64,000 nucleotides of DNA from Synechococcus sp. CC9311 (lineage in GTDB: Bacteria; Cyanobacteriota; Cyanobacteriia; PCC-6307; Cyanobiaceae): contig NC_008319.1 in NCBI RefSeq assembly GCF_000014585.1, forward strand, positions 62,001 through 126,000. Reading direction: 5' to 3'. Shown in pieces: positions 18,945-28,094 of the stretch. Below the pieces are notes generated by a model. The model was not told the origin of the DNA, did not search any database, and saw nothing but the letters and a program-made list of their open reading frames with translations. Numbering within the stretch: position 1 is the first letter of the stretch; every line of letters begins with the position of its first letter. The position numbers and the translations under genes are program-made.

Positions 18945-19763
18945 ATGAAAGATCGGACGGCTGCAATCTTTCCCTCGTTTTTTATTGGACTTGCTTTTGT
19001 TGGCTCATTTGCGTCGATCGCAGGTCCAACTGTATCTGTACCAGATTTTAAAAACGAAGTTGGCCAGTTGGCATGGTGGAGTCCCAGGGTGAGTAGGCAA
19101 CTGGCTGATGCTCTTTCGAACGAATTGTCTGCTGCAGGTGGACTCACTGTGGTCGAAAGGCAAAATGTTAGGGCTGTGTTATCCGAGCAGGAGATGGCCG
19201 AACTTGGCATCGTTAGAAATAATGATCGTGCTGCAAAGTCTGGACAGATGACTGGTTCTCAATACGTCATTCTTGGTCGAGTAAGCGGCTTTGAAAATAA
19301 TGTGGAAACAAAGCAGTCTGGAAGCGGAATGAGGTTTCTGGGGTTTGGAGGCTCCAAGGATGTGGCAGAAACTAAGGCGTATGTTTCACTAGATCTTCGT
19401 GTTGTTGATACAACTACGGGTGAAGTTGTTGGCTATAAAACTGTTGAAGGCAGGGCGAAAAATACGGCCAAAGTAAAGGGATCTGGTGGCTCTTTAGCTC
19501 CTCTGGCTGGTTTGGTTGGTGGATTAACAGGTGCTAGCGGTACTGGTGCTTATGGTCTGGCAGCAGCTGGAACATTGAGTTTCAATGAGTCTTCGAGCGA
19601 AACGAAAAAAACTCCAGCTTCCAAAGCTGTTCGTGCCGCTCTAATAGCCGCATCAGATTATGTGTCTTGCCTCTTGGTTCGGAAAGATCAATGCCTTGAT
19701 GATTATGCAAGGGGTGATGCTCAACGTCGGCAGAACACTTTGGACGTATTGGAGATGGATTAA
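18945..19763 (+). CDS. CsgG-family secreted protein
   Basis: 272 residues from the ATG at 18945, with a basic N-terminus and hydrophobic segment (1-27) that looks like a signal peptide. The body matches the CsgG/curli-assembly type domain: PDFKN near the mature start, VVERQNVRAVLSEQ, GSQYVILGRVSGFE and LDLRVVDTTTGEVVG. There is no lipobox Cys, unlike CsgG itself, and no other curli gene is nearby. Related domains occur in LpoB-like and other periplasmic proteins. The gene and its upstream 130 bases look AT-richer than the neighbours. A longer frame opens at 18843 but gives a second, unlikely hydrophobic leader. Confidence 0.72.
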   Translation: MKDRTAAIFPSFFIGLAFVGSFASIAGPTVSVPDFKNEVGQLAWWSPRVSRQLADALSNELSAAGGLTVVERQNVRAVLSEQEMAELGIVRNNDRAAKSGQMTGSQYVILGRVSGFENNVETKQSGSGMRFLGFGGSKDVAETKAYVSLDLRVVDTTTGEVVGYKTVEGRAKNTAKVKGSGGSLAPLAGLVGGLTGASGTGAYGLAAAGTLSFNESSSETKKTPASKAVRAALIAASDYVSCLLVRKDQCLDDYARGDAQRRQNTLDVLEMD

Positions 19764-19807
19764 CAGTGAGGTTGTGGATGCTGTTAGTGCGTGAGGCGGA
19801 TGAGCAA

Positions 19808-20788
19808 TTAGCCCAGCAATCCTTCTCGAAATGCATCTCCTGCTAAAGCTCCTCGTTTAAGCATCGCTTCCACCTTTAAAAGTCGTCCCAAGAGAGATAA
19901 AAGCCGTTTCGGGTTTCCGCCTTGCAATTGCTTGCGCATCACGTAGATCCGCTTTGGATTGCCAATGCCGGCGGCTTTGGCAATCACGGCCACATCGCGT
20001 TCTCCTTGTTGTTCCAGTAGCAGTACCCAAAGCCAGCCACGGATTTGTCCTGTGAGGGTGGCAACGATGCGTAGGGCGGGTTCACCCGCATCAATGAGGG
20101 CATCCAGGAGGCCAATGGCACCCCCAGCATCGCCTTCCAGCAAGGCATCGCCCACGGCCAAGGCACTGGTGGCTTGGCCTTCAATCAGAGTCTGTACGGC
20201 TTCGGCGCTGATGCGCTTGTGCCCATGGCTTTCGGCGTGGAGCGCCAGCTTTTGTAATTCCATCGTGAGGCGTGCGCTGTCATTGCCGATGGCATCAACG
20301 AGGGCGGACACGGCCTCTGCTTCCATATCCACATTGAGACCTGCGGCTGTGCGCTCCACCAGTTGGCGTTGGCCGGCTCCATCCCAGATCGCCGGAAGTT
20401 GGAACTTTTGTTCGCTGGCGAGACCCTGCTTCACCCGTTTCTGCAGAGCCTTCGTGGTGCGTAAGCGTCCATCTGGTTTGGCTGGGTTGGTGAGAACGAG
20501 CTGGGTGCTGTCTGGGATGAGTTCGAGGGCCGCTTCAAAGCGATCGGCCAGTTCGCTTGGGCATGCATTGCAAAAGGGTGAGCGTTGCAGCAATACCACC
20601 CGCATTCCCGCCCCAAAAGGAGGTGTGCGTGCTTCCTCCAGGGCCTGTTGGGCTTGGCCAGCTTCGCTGCCATCGAGGCGGCTCAGGTTGATGCTGCTCC
20701 AGGTGGGATCAATCGCCTCCTCGATCAGGGCTGCGACGGCACGATCGCGGGCAGCGCTGTCGTCACCCCAGAGCAGATGGATTGGCAT
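19808..20788 (-). CDS. holA: DNA polymerase III subunit delta
   Basis: Clamp-opening subunit of the replicative clamp loader, partner of the dnaX product at 1229-3160. The start MPIHLLWGDD followed by INLSRLDGSE is typical of cyanobacterial HolA, with the AAA-like domain lacking a Walker A, then the lid, and the collar with DALIDAGEPALRIVATLTGQIRG. 326 residues is normal. It is divergent from cobH and convergent with the CsgG-like gene. Confidence 0.92.
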   Translation of the reverse strand: MPIHLLWGDDSAARDRAVAALIEEAIDPTWSSINLSRLDGSEAGQAQQALEEARTPPFGAGMRVVLLQRSPFCNACPSELADRFEAALELIPDSTQLVLTNPAKPDGRLRTTKALQKRVKQGLASEQKFQLPAIWDGAGQRQLVERTAAGLNVDMEAEAVSALVDAIGNDSARLTMELQKLALHAESHGHKRISAEAVQTLIEGQATSALAVGDALLEGDAGGAIGLLDALIDAGEPALRIVATLTGQIRGWLWVLLLEQQGERDVAVIAKAAGIGNPKRIYVMRKQLQGGNPKRLLSLLGRLLKVEAMLKRGALAGDAFREGLLG

Positions 20789-20852
20789 GGAGAAGTTGGT
20801 AGCTCAGGAGGCGGCTTTGCGTTGATGATGCCGGAGTTGCGTCTGGATTCCT

Positions 20853-21485
20853 CTGAACAGCGATCATCCGATCTTTACTGAAAGCATTCGCCGCATTCGG
20901 GCCCTGCTGGGAGACACCGGTTTGGACCCGATGTCGAAAGATGTTCTCGAACGGCTGGTGCACAGCAGTGGGGATCCCTCTTTGGCGGCCCTGCTGAAGT
21001 TCAGCCCCGGTGCCTGTGATGCCGGATTTCAGGCCCTCAAAGCGGGAGCTCTGATCCTCACGGACACGGCGATGGCGGCAGCGGCGGTGCGGCCGATGGC
21101 GGCTCGTACCGCTGGCAATGAAGTGCGCTGCTTGCTCGATTGGGCGCCGGCTCAGTCGCCGCAGGGATCCACCCGATCGGCGGCGGCGATGGTTCGCGCT
21201 TGGCCGGAGCTAATCCAGGCAGCTGAGATCGCTGGTCAGCCCCTACCGCTGGTGCTCATTGGCAGTGCGCCAACGGCCTTGGAGCAACTCCTGGATCAAC
21301 TGGATGAGGGAGCACCGGCTCCAAGCCTGTTGATTGGCATGCCGGTGGGGTTTGTGGGAGTTCCGGAAAGCAAGCGTCGCTTAGCGCAGTTCACTCTGGA
21401 TCAGATCCGCTTGGACGGCACCCGCGGCGGGGCAGGTCTGGTGGCAGCAGCAGTGAATGCGTTGCTGCGTCAGGTGGCTAGTTGA
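20853..21485 (+). CDS. cobH: Precorrin-8X methylmutase, probable non-AUG start
   Basis: Moves a methyl group in precorrin-8X to give hydrogenobyrinate in corrin synthesis. Motifs include [18 protein letters not shown] and the [15 protein letters not shown] segment near the end. The first standard start is TTG 20922, but that leaves only 187 residues and removes an N-terminal part, read from 20862 onward, that aligns with known CobH (an I-F-x-x-S-x-x-x-I-R pattern). No ATG, GTG or TTG exists between the upstream in-frame stop and 20922. CTG at 20853 (210 residues) or ATT at 20847, with GGAG at 20833-20836 before them, are the candidates. The 3' end overlaps mutS by 16 bases. Confidence 0.88.
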   Translation: MNSDHPIFTESIRRIRALLGDTGLDPMSKDVLERLVHSSGDPSLAALLKFSPGACDAGFQALKAGALILTDTAMAAAAVRPMAARTAGNEVRCLLDWAPAQSPQGSTRSAAAMVRAWPELIQAAEIAGQPLPLVLIGSAPTALEQLLDQLDEGAPAPSLLIGMPVGFVGVPESKRRLAQFTLDQIRLDGTRGGAGLVAAAVNALLRQVAS

Positions 21486-24220
21486 TCCAACACTTGGCGT
21501 GCTCGCTGCACCACGCTGGCAGGCACCCCAGCGAGGCGGGCAGCTTCGATGCCGTAGCTGCGGCTTGCTCCACCAGCGGCGACGCGATGGAGAAACACCA
21601 GATCGCTGCCGGTTTCTTCCACAAGCACTTGGCAGTTGGCCACGTTGGAGCGCTCTCCGGCCAGGGCATTCAGTTCGTGATAGTGGGTGGCAAAAACGGT
21701 GCGGGCCTGGAGATCACCGGCCAGATGTTCGCTCACGGCCCAAGCGATCGAGAGTCCATCAAAGGTGGCAGTACCCCGGCCGATTTCGTCGAGCAGTACG
21801 AGCGAGCGTTCGCTGGCGTGATGCAGGATGTTGGCGGTTTCTGCCATCTCCACCATGAAGGTGGACTGGCCGGCAGCGAGGTCATCCACGGCGCCCACGC
21901 GAGTGAAGATGCGATCAGCGATTCCGATCCTTGCCGCCTGCGCCGGCACCCAGCTGCCGATCTGGGCTAGCAGCTGGATCAACCCGATCTGGCGTAAGTA
22001 GCAGCTTTTGCCGCTGGCATTCGGCCCGGTGAGCACCACTAAATCAATACCTGTCCCCAAGTTGCTGTCGTTAGGGGTGAAGGCGTCCTCCACCAGCAGT
22101 TGCTCGACAACCGGATGACGTCCCTGTTCGATCACCATGCTTCGATCTGCTGTGATCTCAGGAGCGCACCAACCTCCCGTGGCAGCGGCCTCCGCCAAGC
22201 TTGTGAGGGCGTCAAGGCCTGCGATCGCCCGCGCGGATCGGCGGATCGCTTCAGCATGTTCGCCGATCTGCCCTCGCAATTCACAGAACAGTTCGTACTC
22301 GCGTTGGGCGGCACGGGCACGCATCTGAAAGATCTGCCCCTCCCTTGCCTTGAGATCGGGGGTGATGAAGCGTTCCTCATTCGCCAGGGTTTGGCGGCGA
22401 ATCCAGTGATCTGGCACGGCGCCTGAACGGGCCCGGCTCACCGATAGGAAATACCCAAAGGTGCGGTGATATTGAAGCTTGAGGTTGCTGTTGTTGCTGC
22501 TCTGACGTTCGAGTTGCTCCTGTTCTGCCAGCCAGCTCTCCTGGTCATCAAGCTGATTGCGTAAGCCATCTAAGAGTGGGTCAACCCCGTCGTGGATCAG
22601 CCCTCCCTCGCTCAGACTCAGCGGTGGGTTGTCCATCAGTTGATGACGGATGCTCGCTCCGATTACCGCTAGCGCTGGATCAGGTTCCAGTACATCTGAG
22701 AGCCAAGAGGGGCCGCCATCGAGCTGGCTGGTGATCAGGTTCGCAAGTTGAGGTAAGCGCTCTAAGCCGTCGGCGATCGCCACGAGATCTCGGGCACCGG
22801 CATGGCCTGCACCAGCCCTTCCAGCGAGTCGTTCCAAGTCACCCATGGGCCGCAGCAGGCGCCGCAAGGCTTGCCGTAACGGTCGCTTGCTCACCAATTG
22901 GCTCACGCTTGCCTGGCGGGAGCGAATGATCGAAGGGTCCATCAGTGGGGCTTCAATCCAGCGGCGCAGGCAACGCGCGCCCATGGCGGTGAGGGTGCGA
23001 TCGATCGCCCAGAGCAGCGAGCCTTGGAATTGGTTGTCACGCTGGGTGGCGATGAGCTCAAGATTGCGGCGCGTTTGGGCATCCAGCACCAGCGCATCTC
23101 CTGGGAAGCAGGTGATTGGTCTCTCCAAGGGCGGAGGTGTGATGCCGTTGTCGTCTAGGGGACAGGTCTCGCCTAAATAGGCGATCAGTCCGCCGGCGGC
23201 GCGCATGGCAAGGGGAACGTTCTGCAGCCCTAAACCGTCGAGGGTTTGTAACCGAAACCGTTCCAAGAGCAGCGCTTCTGCTTCGGGTTGGCTGAAGGGT
23301 GTATTGCCGATGTCGCAGCGTTGCAGGCGCTCCGGACACCAGCTGGGTGCAACGCTGTTTTGGTTGTGGTGGATCAGTTCCGCTGGATCAAGCCGCGCGA
23401 GTTCTTGATGCAGCGCAGCGCTGTTGTCTTGTTCGCGGACTAAGAATTCGCCCGTGCTCACATCGGCGCAGGCCAGCCCCCAGCGAAAGGGCTGCCGGCC
23501 TTGAGCGGGCTCAACCACCACCGCTGCAAGCCAGTTGTTGCGGCGCGCGCTGAGCAGGCCTTCTTCCAGAACGGTGCCTGGTGTCAGCACCCTTGTGATG
23601 TCGCGCCGCAGCAAGGTCCCCTTGGCAGAGCCACTGGCAGGGGCCGCCTCGAGCTGGTCGCACAGCGCCACGCTAAGGCCGCGGCGAATCAGTTCTGAGC
23701 AGTAGCGCTCAGCAGCGTGATGGGGAATGCCAGCCATGGGCACCCTTCCAATTTGTTTTCCTGCCTCTTTCCCCGTGAGGGTGAGCTCGAGCAGGCGCGA
23801 CAGATGGATGGCGTCTTCGAAAAAGCACTCAAAGAAATCACCGAGCCGATACAGCAAGATCCGCTCGGGATGGGCGGCTTTGAGTTCCACGTAGTGGCGG
23901 AGCATCGGGGTGAGTTGCTCCGGGGTGACCTGGCTGTGGTGTGACCACGGCGGCAGATCGTCGTCGCTGTTGTCTTGGTCTTTGCCTGCGGGCGTGGAGG
24001 CTTCGGAGTGTGCTTCCTCGCTTTGGCTGCTTGCTGAGGGCTCGGAATGCTCTTGTTGGCCTTGACGCTGGCGTGGGCGCTGCTTGGCGTCTTGCGTCAG
24101 CTCGTGATCATCGAGCTGATCGGGCTCATCTTGTCTTTTCTGGCCCTTGCTTGGTGCTGAACTGGCTGGTTCCGCATCCCCAAAAAGGTTGCCCTGCAGG
24201 GCCAAGTCCGGTTGGGGCAC
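21470..24220 (-). CDS. mutS: DNA mismatch repair protein MutS
   Basis: Mismatch-recognition ATPase. The mismatch-wedge FFE motif is at 129-131, Walker [10 protein letters not shown] at 731-739 and Walker [10 protein letters not shown] at about 809. The C-terminal ABC domain is complete, ending just after the helix-turn-helix region. Compared with E. coli MutS the protein carries an extra N-terminal extension of about 95 residues, rich in Asp, Glu, Gln and Ser and probably disordered. The extension is in the same frame with no internal stop, and an ATG opens it. Convergent with cobH with a 16-base overlap. Confidence 0.97.
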   Translation of the reverse strand: MPQPDLALQGNLFGDAEPASSAPSKGQKRQDEPDQLDDHELTQDAKQRPRQRQGQQEHSEPSASSQSEEAHSEASTPAGKDQDNSDDDLPPWSHHSQVTPEQLTPMLRHYVELKAAHPERILLYRLGDFFECFFEDAIHLSRLLELTLTGKEAGKQIGRVPMAGIPHHAAERYCSELIRRGLSVALCDQLEAAPASGSAKGTLLRRDITRVLTPGTVLEEGLLSARRNNWLAAVVVEPAQGRQPFRWGLACADVSTGEFLVREQDNSAALHQELARLDPAELIHHNQNSVAPSWCPERLQRCDIGNTPFSQPEAEALLLERFRLQTLDGLGLQNVPLAMRAAGGLIAYLGETCPLDDNGITPPPLERPITCFPGDALVLDAQTRRNLELIATQRDNQFQGSLLWAIDRTLTAMGARCLRRWIEAPLMDPSIIRSRQASVSQLVSKRPLRQALRRLLRPMGDLERLAGRAGAGHAGARDLVAIADGLERLPQLANLITSQLDGGPSWLSDVLEPDPALAVIGASIRHQLMDNPPLSLSEGGLIHDGVDPLLDGLRNQLDDQESWLAEQEQLERQSSNNSNLKLQYHRTFGYFLSVSRARSGAVPDHWIRRQTLANEERFITPDLKAREGQIFQMRARAAQREYELFCELRGQIGEHAEAIRRSARAIAGLDALTSLAEAAATGGWCAPEITADRSMVIEQGRHPVVEQLLVEDAFTPNDSNLGTGIDLVVLTGPNASGKSCYLRQIGLIQLLAQIGSWVPAQAARIGIADRIFTRVGAVDDLAAGQSTFMVEMAETANILHHASERSLVLLDEIGRGTATFDGLSIAWAVSEHLAGDLQARTVFATHYHELNALAGERSNVANCQVLVEETGSDLVFLHRVAAGGASRSYGIEAARLAGVPASVVQRARQVLDQLAT

Positions 24221-24370
24221 GGGTGGCTAAGCGATCAGTGAATCGTAAGACTCACAGCAGCGGAAGACATCGCTGGATCACCACAAGCTGTGAAGGTTGA
24301 TTCCAAGGTGGGCAAGGGTTCCTCGTGCATGTGAGAATCTTTCGCACCGCCCTGGCGTCGACCTCTCTCC

Positions 24371-24559
24371 ATGCAGATCCTCAACACCCTCACCGTGCTG
24401 GCCCTGGTGGTGATGTCGTTTGCCCTCATCGTGGCGGTTCCTGTGCTGTACGCCTCGAATGAGGACAGCGGACGTTCCAACCGCTTGATCCTGCTGGGTG
24501 GGATCGCCTGGGTGGCCCTGGTATTGCTCAACTGGGGCGTGAGCTACTTCGTGGTCTGA
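24371..24559 (+). CDS. psbZ: Photosystem II protein PsbZ
   Basis: 62-residue two-helix membrane protein (Ycf9) that sits at the edge of photosystem II and stabilises its contact with light-harvesting units. The two hydrophobic segments (about 4-27 and 40-60) with the intervening [10 protein letters not shown] loop are diagnostic. ribH follows on the same strand; a hairpin with a U-tract lies between them. Clear evidence that the host is an oxygenic phototroph. Confidence 0.95.
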   Translation: MQILNTLTVLALVVMSFALIVAVPVLYASNEDSGRSNRLILLGGIAWVALVLLNWGVSYFVV

Positions 24560-24590
24560 AGATCACTTCTGATTTGGTTACGTCTTGATG

Positions 24591-24621
24591 GGAGCATGGA
24601 CATACTTGCTCCTGGCTTTTT
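24591..24621 (+). terminator. Hairpin plus U-tract between psbZ and ribH
   Basis: GGAGCA (24591-24596) pairs with TGCTCC (24607-24612) over a ten-base loop. A TTTTT run at 24617-24621 abuts the ATG of ribH. This looks like an intrinsic terminator for psbZ, or an attenuator that decides read-through into ribH. Confidence 0.5.
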
Positions 24622-25104
24622 ATGGCCACATTTGAAGGACGCTTCACTGATCTAGGCCAAGTTCGTATCGCCGTTGTGGTGGCCCGTTTCAACGATCTGG
24701 TGACGGCAAAGCTGCTGAGTGGATGTTTGGATTGCCTATCCCGTCACGGCGTTGATACGACTGCTGAGAGCAGTCAGCTTGATGTGGCCTGGGTGCCAGG
24801 TTCATTTGAGCTTCCGCTGGTGTCCCAAAACCTGGCCCGTAGTGGGCTCTATCAGGTTGTGATCACTCTCGGGGCCGTGATTCGCGGTGACACCCCCCAT
24901 TTTGATGTGGTGGTCGCGGAAGCCAGTAAAGGCATTGCAGCAGTGGCGCGTGACACTGGTGTTCCTGTGATCTTTGGGGTGTTGACGACCGATACGATGC
25001 AGCAGGCTCTTGAGCGTGCAGGGATCAAGAGCAATCTCGGTTGGAGCTACGGATTGGAGGCTTTAGAGATGGCTTCCTTGATGAAGGTATTGCCGGGGCA
25101 TTGA
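24622..25104 (+). CDS. ribH: 6,7-dimethyl-8-ribityllumazine synthase
   Basis: Penultimate enzyme of riboflavin synthesis, joining a ribityl-aminopyrimidine with dihydroxybutanone phosphate. Recognisable blocks are VVARFND near residue 18, VPGSFELP near 57-64, [13 protein letters not shown] with the catalytic His at about 95, and [12 protein letters not shown]. 160 residues is standard. No classical Shine-Dalgarno precedes the ATG; the U-tract of a hairpin takes its place. Confidence 0.97.
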   Translation: MATFEGRFTDLGQVRIAVVVARFNDLVTAKLLSGCLDCLSRHGVDTTAESSQLDVAWVPGSFELPLVSQNLARSGLYQVVITLGAVIRGDTPHFDVVVAEASKGIAAVARDTGVPVIFGVLTTDTMQQALERAGIKSNLGWSYGLEALEMASLMKVLPGH

Positions 25105-25168
25105 CCAACGGCCCCTTTGTGTTGCATGCTGCCCAAGTCGTAGTGAACACAGCGTTCAACACGGCTTT

Positions 25169-25240
25169 GCGGATGTAGCTCAGTGGTAGAGCATCTCCTT
25201 GCCAAGGAGAGGGTCGAGAGTTCGAATCTCTTCATCCGCT
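25169..25240 (+). tRNA. tRNA-Gly (GCC)
   Basis: Complete cloverleaf of 72 bases. The acceptor GCGGATG pairs with CATCCGC (25233-25239), the D-arm is GCTCAGTGGTAGAGC, the anticodon arm is CTCCTTGCCAAGGAG with GCC at the anticodon, and the T-arm contains TTCGAAT. The discriminator is T, and CCA is not encoded, as is common in cyanobacteria. No tRNA neighbours. Confidence 0.97.
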
Positions 25241-25346
25241 TTTCGTTATAAGTGGGCTTTCGTTGGTTCTCTACTGCACACGTCCTAGTGGTGGGGGAGC
25301 CTGTTAATGGAGAGCACCCAGCCTCTGAGCAGGGGTATTTCAGTTC

Positions 25347-25949
25347 ATGGGGATCCGAGTGTGGTCTGGCTACGTTGGCCGCAACGTTGTCGCTTCATCT
25401 GTGAATTCAGTCTTGCCGCTGCAGCCCTCCTTTTCTCATCTCGGGCTGTACGTGAAAAGCCTGTCCGTGATGGAGCGCTTTTATTGCGATGTTCTCGGGT
25501 TTTACGTTACGGATCGCCTTAGGAATGGTGATCAGGAAATACTGTTTCTCTCCCGCTCCTTATTGGAGCATCATCAAATCGTGCTGGCTCCAGGTCGTTC
25601 GGAAACCAGCGCTTCGACGGTTAACCAGGTCTCATTCGAAATTGAGACCCTGCCCAAGCTTATCGACGCCTTTCAGGCGCTCACTCAACTTGGCATAACA
25701 GGCATGGAGTCCTTGAACCATGGCGGGAGTTGGTCGCTGTATGTCCCAGACCCTGAAGGCAACACGATTGAGCTATTCGTGCGAACGGATTGGTATGTAC
25801 CGCTTCATGCCATGACAGGTCTCGATCTGAACCAGCCGGAAGAAGCTATACGTCAGCAAACAGTGCGCATGGTTCAGCAAACGCCAGGTTCAAAGACCTG
25901 GGAGGTTTGGCGCCAAGAGTTTCAAAAACGCATGGATCAACGCGGCTGA
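25347..25949 (+). CDS. VOC-family (glyoxalase/dioxygenase fold) protein
   Basis: Vicinal-oxygen-chelate fold protein. The domain spans about residues 28-150, with metal-ligand-like FSHLGLYV near the start and DPEGNTIELF near the end, the pair of motifs seen in catechol dioxygenases and glyoxalases. His32 and the Glu of TIELF are likely ligands. The first 27 residues are poorly conserved, and a GTG a little downstream could be the real start. The C-terminal 50 residues are helical and charged. Substrate unknown. Confidence 0.8.
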   Translation: MGIRVWSGYVGRNVVASSVNSVLPLQPSFSHLGLYVKSLSVMERFYCDVLGFYVTDRLRNGDQEILFLSRSLLEHHQIVLAPGRSETSASTVNQVSFEIETLPKLIDAFQALTQLGITGMESLNHGGSWSLYVPDPEGNTIELFVRTDWYVPLHAMTGLDLNQPEEAIRQQTVRMVQQTPGSKTWEVWRQEFQKRMDQRG

Positions 25950-26283
25950 GTCGATCTCAATTGCCTGGAGAATGGATTGAAAAATGTTTAACGAACCGTT
26001 CATTGAAGGGCTGAATATTCTTATTCATTTGCACATTGCTTGGCTCTTTGGCCCTCTCTTTGTGTGAGATCAATTGAGTCTTAATTGTGTATGAAGCTAT
26101 TCCCTAAGGGCCTCATTAAAACCCTGGAAATAGCGTATGTTTGAATCGCTTCGCTATCGGTTTGATTCATTAAAAAACAGGTTTTCTTTGAAAAGTAAAG
26201 TTGTTTTGCGGGAATATTTCTCTAGCGGCAGTTTTTGTCTTTCAATAGGATTTGATTCCTATTTTCCTGGCTGTTTGTTTGCT
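25950..26283. other. 334-base AT-rich gap, no gene recognised
   Basis: Between the VOC gene and the GNAT gene (facing leftward). An ATG at 26137 opens a frame, but after about 48 codons it runs antisense through the GNAT gene and resembles nothing known. A small stem-loop, AATAGGA (26244-26250) with TCCTATT (26257-26263), lies 20 bases from the GNAT stop; it has no U-tract in the GNAT direction and is at best a weak terminator. Nothing else is evident. Confidence 0.5.
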
Positions 26284-26739
26284 TCATTGCTTGCGGATCA
26301 GCAATTGCTGAGTGCTGGCTGGTTCAAACCCCAACTGTTGGTAAAACCCGGAACTGTTGGTGGTCATCAGATACACGCGCTCGGCGTTGCGAATGGCTTT
26401 AGCGCTGAGCAGGGCTTCCACGACCCTCCTGCCGAGTCCGCGGCCTTGAAGGTCTCCGGCAACGACCACATCCCAAAGCACGGCGCGATGGATTCCATCG
26501 CTGGTGGCTCGTCCGAACCCCACCATTCGCTTGCCCCGCCAAAGGCTCACTACAACCCTGCTGCCCGCCAGCATCCGTTTGAGATCTGCTGTGTTGCGCT
26601 GTTGCGCCCAGAACGCATGTTTGTGTAGCAAGCGACGCAGCTTGAGCAGGCTGCGGCTTGGCTTGAGATCAGGGCCCAGTCCAAACCATCTCAGGCCTGG
26701 GGCGCCGGCGGCATGTTGCACGAGTCGGATGCGAGCCAT
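26284..26739 (-). CDS. GNAT-family N-acetyltransferase
   Basis: 151-residue protein with the acetyl-CoA binding signature: a strand VLWDVVVAGDLQGRGLGRRVVEALL (about 88-112) containing the Q/R-x-x-G-x-G loop, and a terminal FYQQLGFEP segment. The family acetylates small molecules or protein amino groups; the substrate is not indicated. Divergent from the GT4 gene. Confidence 0.85.
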   Translation of the reverse strand: MARIRLVQHAAGAPGLRWFGLGPDLKPSRSLLKLRRLLHKHAFWAQQRNTADLKRMLAGSRVVVSLWRGKRMVGFGRATSDGIHRAVLWDVVVAGDLQGRGLGRRVVEALLSAKAIRNAERVYLMTTNSSGFYQQLGFEPASTQQLLIRKQ

Positions 26740-26845
26740 GGCGTTTTGATTCGTCCACCATCATCGACACGGGTCGAACATCAAGCGAACTGCGCCTGGC
26801 TGAGATGATGAAAAGAAAAGATCTAATCCTGTGAACGCTGCAATT

Positions 26846-26873
26846 CCTGATCGTTTGTCTGCTCAAGATCAGG
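26846..26873 (+). promoter_or_regulatory. Inverted repeat before the GT4 gene
   Basis: CCTGATC (26846-26852) and GATCAGG (26867-26873) are perfect inverted repeats with a 14-base spacer, ending ten bases before the start codon. It could fold over the ribosome-binding region. Role not known. Confidence 0.3.
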
Positions 26874-26883
26874 TTGATGGGTG

Positions 26884-28002
26884 ATGGACTCTTTTGTTCA
26901 ACTCCTGCGCGAATGGCCTCCAGGCTATGGAGGAGTGGAGCGGGTGGCCCATGAATTAGCGAGTGAGTGGGGAGCAACGGTGTTCAGCTTTGATGCGCAA
27001 TCCCGCAGCGCTGATGAGATTGATCCTTTGCAGGTTTCTTATCCGCGAGTGGTATTGCCGGCCAGTCCACCTTTCGGCCGGTTGTTGCTTCCTTTGCCAT
27101 CACGTGCGCTATGGAGCCTGTTGCGCTCCCATCGGCCTCTCTATGGGCATTTGCCATCGCCAGGGGTGCTGTTGGTGTTACTGCTGGCCCGTCTTTTGCA
27201 ACCGCGTCGGCCAGTGTTCGCGCATTGGCACTGCTTTGTTGCCCCGGAACCAGGTTCGAAGAATCGCCTCTTTGCTGTCTATCAGTGGTTGGCCCTTCGT
27301 GTTGTCCCACACCTAACCAAAGTCATTACGACCTCTCCCGTACTGGCGAAAGAGTTGATTCGTTGTGGATGCCAGGCCGCTCGTGTGGCTGTTTTGCCCT
27401 GTTGTCTGAATGCAGAGCAAGAAAAGGTTCTATTGGCGTTGCCATCGCGCTCCGCAACAGGAATGCCATTGCGGGTGTTATTCATCGGCCGGCTTGATAG
27501 TTACAAGCGCTTGGACTGGTTGTTGGAAGCTCTTTCCCAGTTAGACGCTCCTTGGTCTTTGGCGGTCGTCGGTGATGGTCCACGCAGGCTTGCCTTTGAA
27601 GCGCTCAGTGCCGAGTTGTTTGGCGTGAGTTCCGCTGTGAATTTCTTGGGCCGTTTGGATGAGACGGCGAAGTTGGCAGAACTCGCCTCTGCAGACGTTT
27701 TGGTGCTCCCCTCGGATCGTTCCACAGAAGCCTTCGGGATCGTGCAGTTAGAGGCAATGGCGGCCGGGATTCCGTCACTTGCTTTTCAAAACAAGCGTTC
27801 TGGGATGGGCTGGGTCGGACAGCTGTCTGGATTGCCTTGGTCTCAACAGCCTGATCAGTTGTCGTTGGTTCTCAATCAATTGGCGACTTCGCCCGCACTT
27901 CGAACAGCGCTGAGCCTTGAGGCGCGCGACAGATATCTCTATTTATTTGCTCGCAAGGTTTGGTCGGAGGCTTTCGATTCGATCTTCTCCTCACAAAAAT
28001 GA
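26884..28002 (+). CDS. GT4-type glycosyltransferase
   Basis: GT-B fold, family 4 enzyme of 372 residues. The N-terminal domain has a PPGYGGVERV loop near residue 12 that contacts the acceptor or donor, as in GT4 enzymes. The C-terminal domain has VLFIGRLDSYKRLDWLLEAL, VVGDGPRR and the donor-binding EAFGIVQLEAMAAG (E-x7-E) motif. A GTG at 26881 is directly before the ATG. It is likely to act on a cell-surface glycan or lipid; nothing nearby tells which. Confidence 0.85.
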   Translation: MDSFVQLLREWPPGYGGVERVAHELASEWGATVFSFDAQSRSADEIDPLQVSYPRVVLPASPPFGRLLLPLPSRALWSLLRSHRPLYGHLPSPGVLLVLLLARLLQPRRPVFAHWHCFVAPEPGSKNRLFAVYQWLALRVVPHLTKVITTSPVLAKELIRCGCQAARVAVLPCCLNAEQEKVLLALPSRSATGMPLRVLFIGRLDSYKRLDWLLEALSQLDAPWSLAVVGDGPRRLAFEALSAELFGVSSAVNFLGRLDETAKLAELASADVLVLPSDRSTEAFGIVQLEAMAAGIPSLAFQNKRSGMGWVGQLSGLPWSQQPDQLSLVLNQLATSPALRTALSLEARDRYLYLFARKVWSEAFDSIFSSQK

Positions 28003-28094
28003 TCGATCGCTAAACAGCCTTAATTTCCCGTCGTCATCCCCATCCCATCCGGTGGGCCTCAGTAGGGTGTAGCGCAGTCGATTTGGCGATTTCC

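Noticed and set aside
26137-26628. Open frame of 163 codons starting in the gap before the GNAT gene
   Set aside because: Most of it is antisense to the well-supported acetyltransferase, and the first 48 codons resemble no family.
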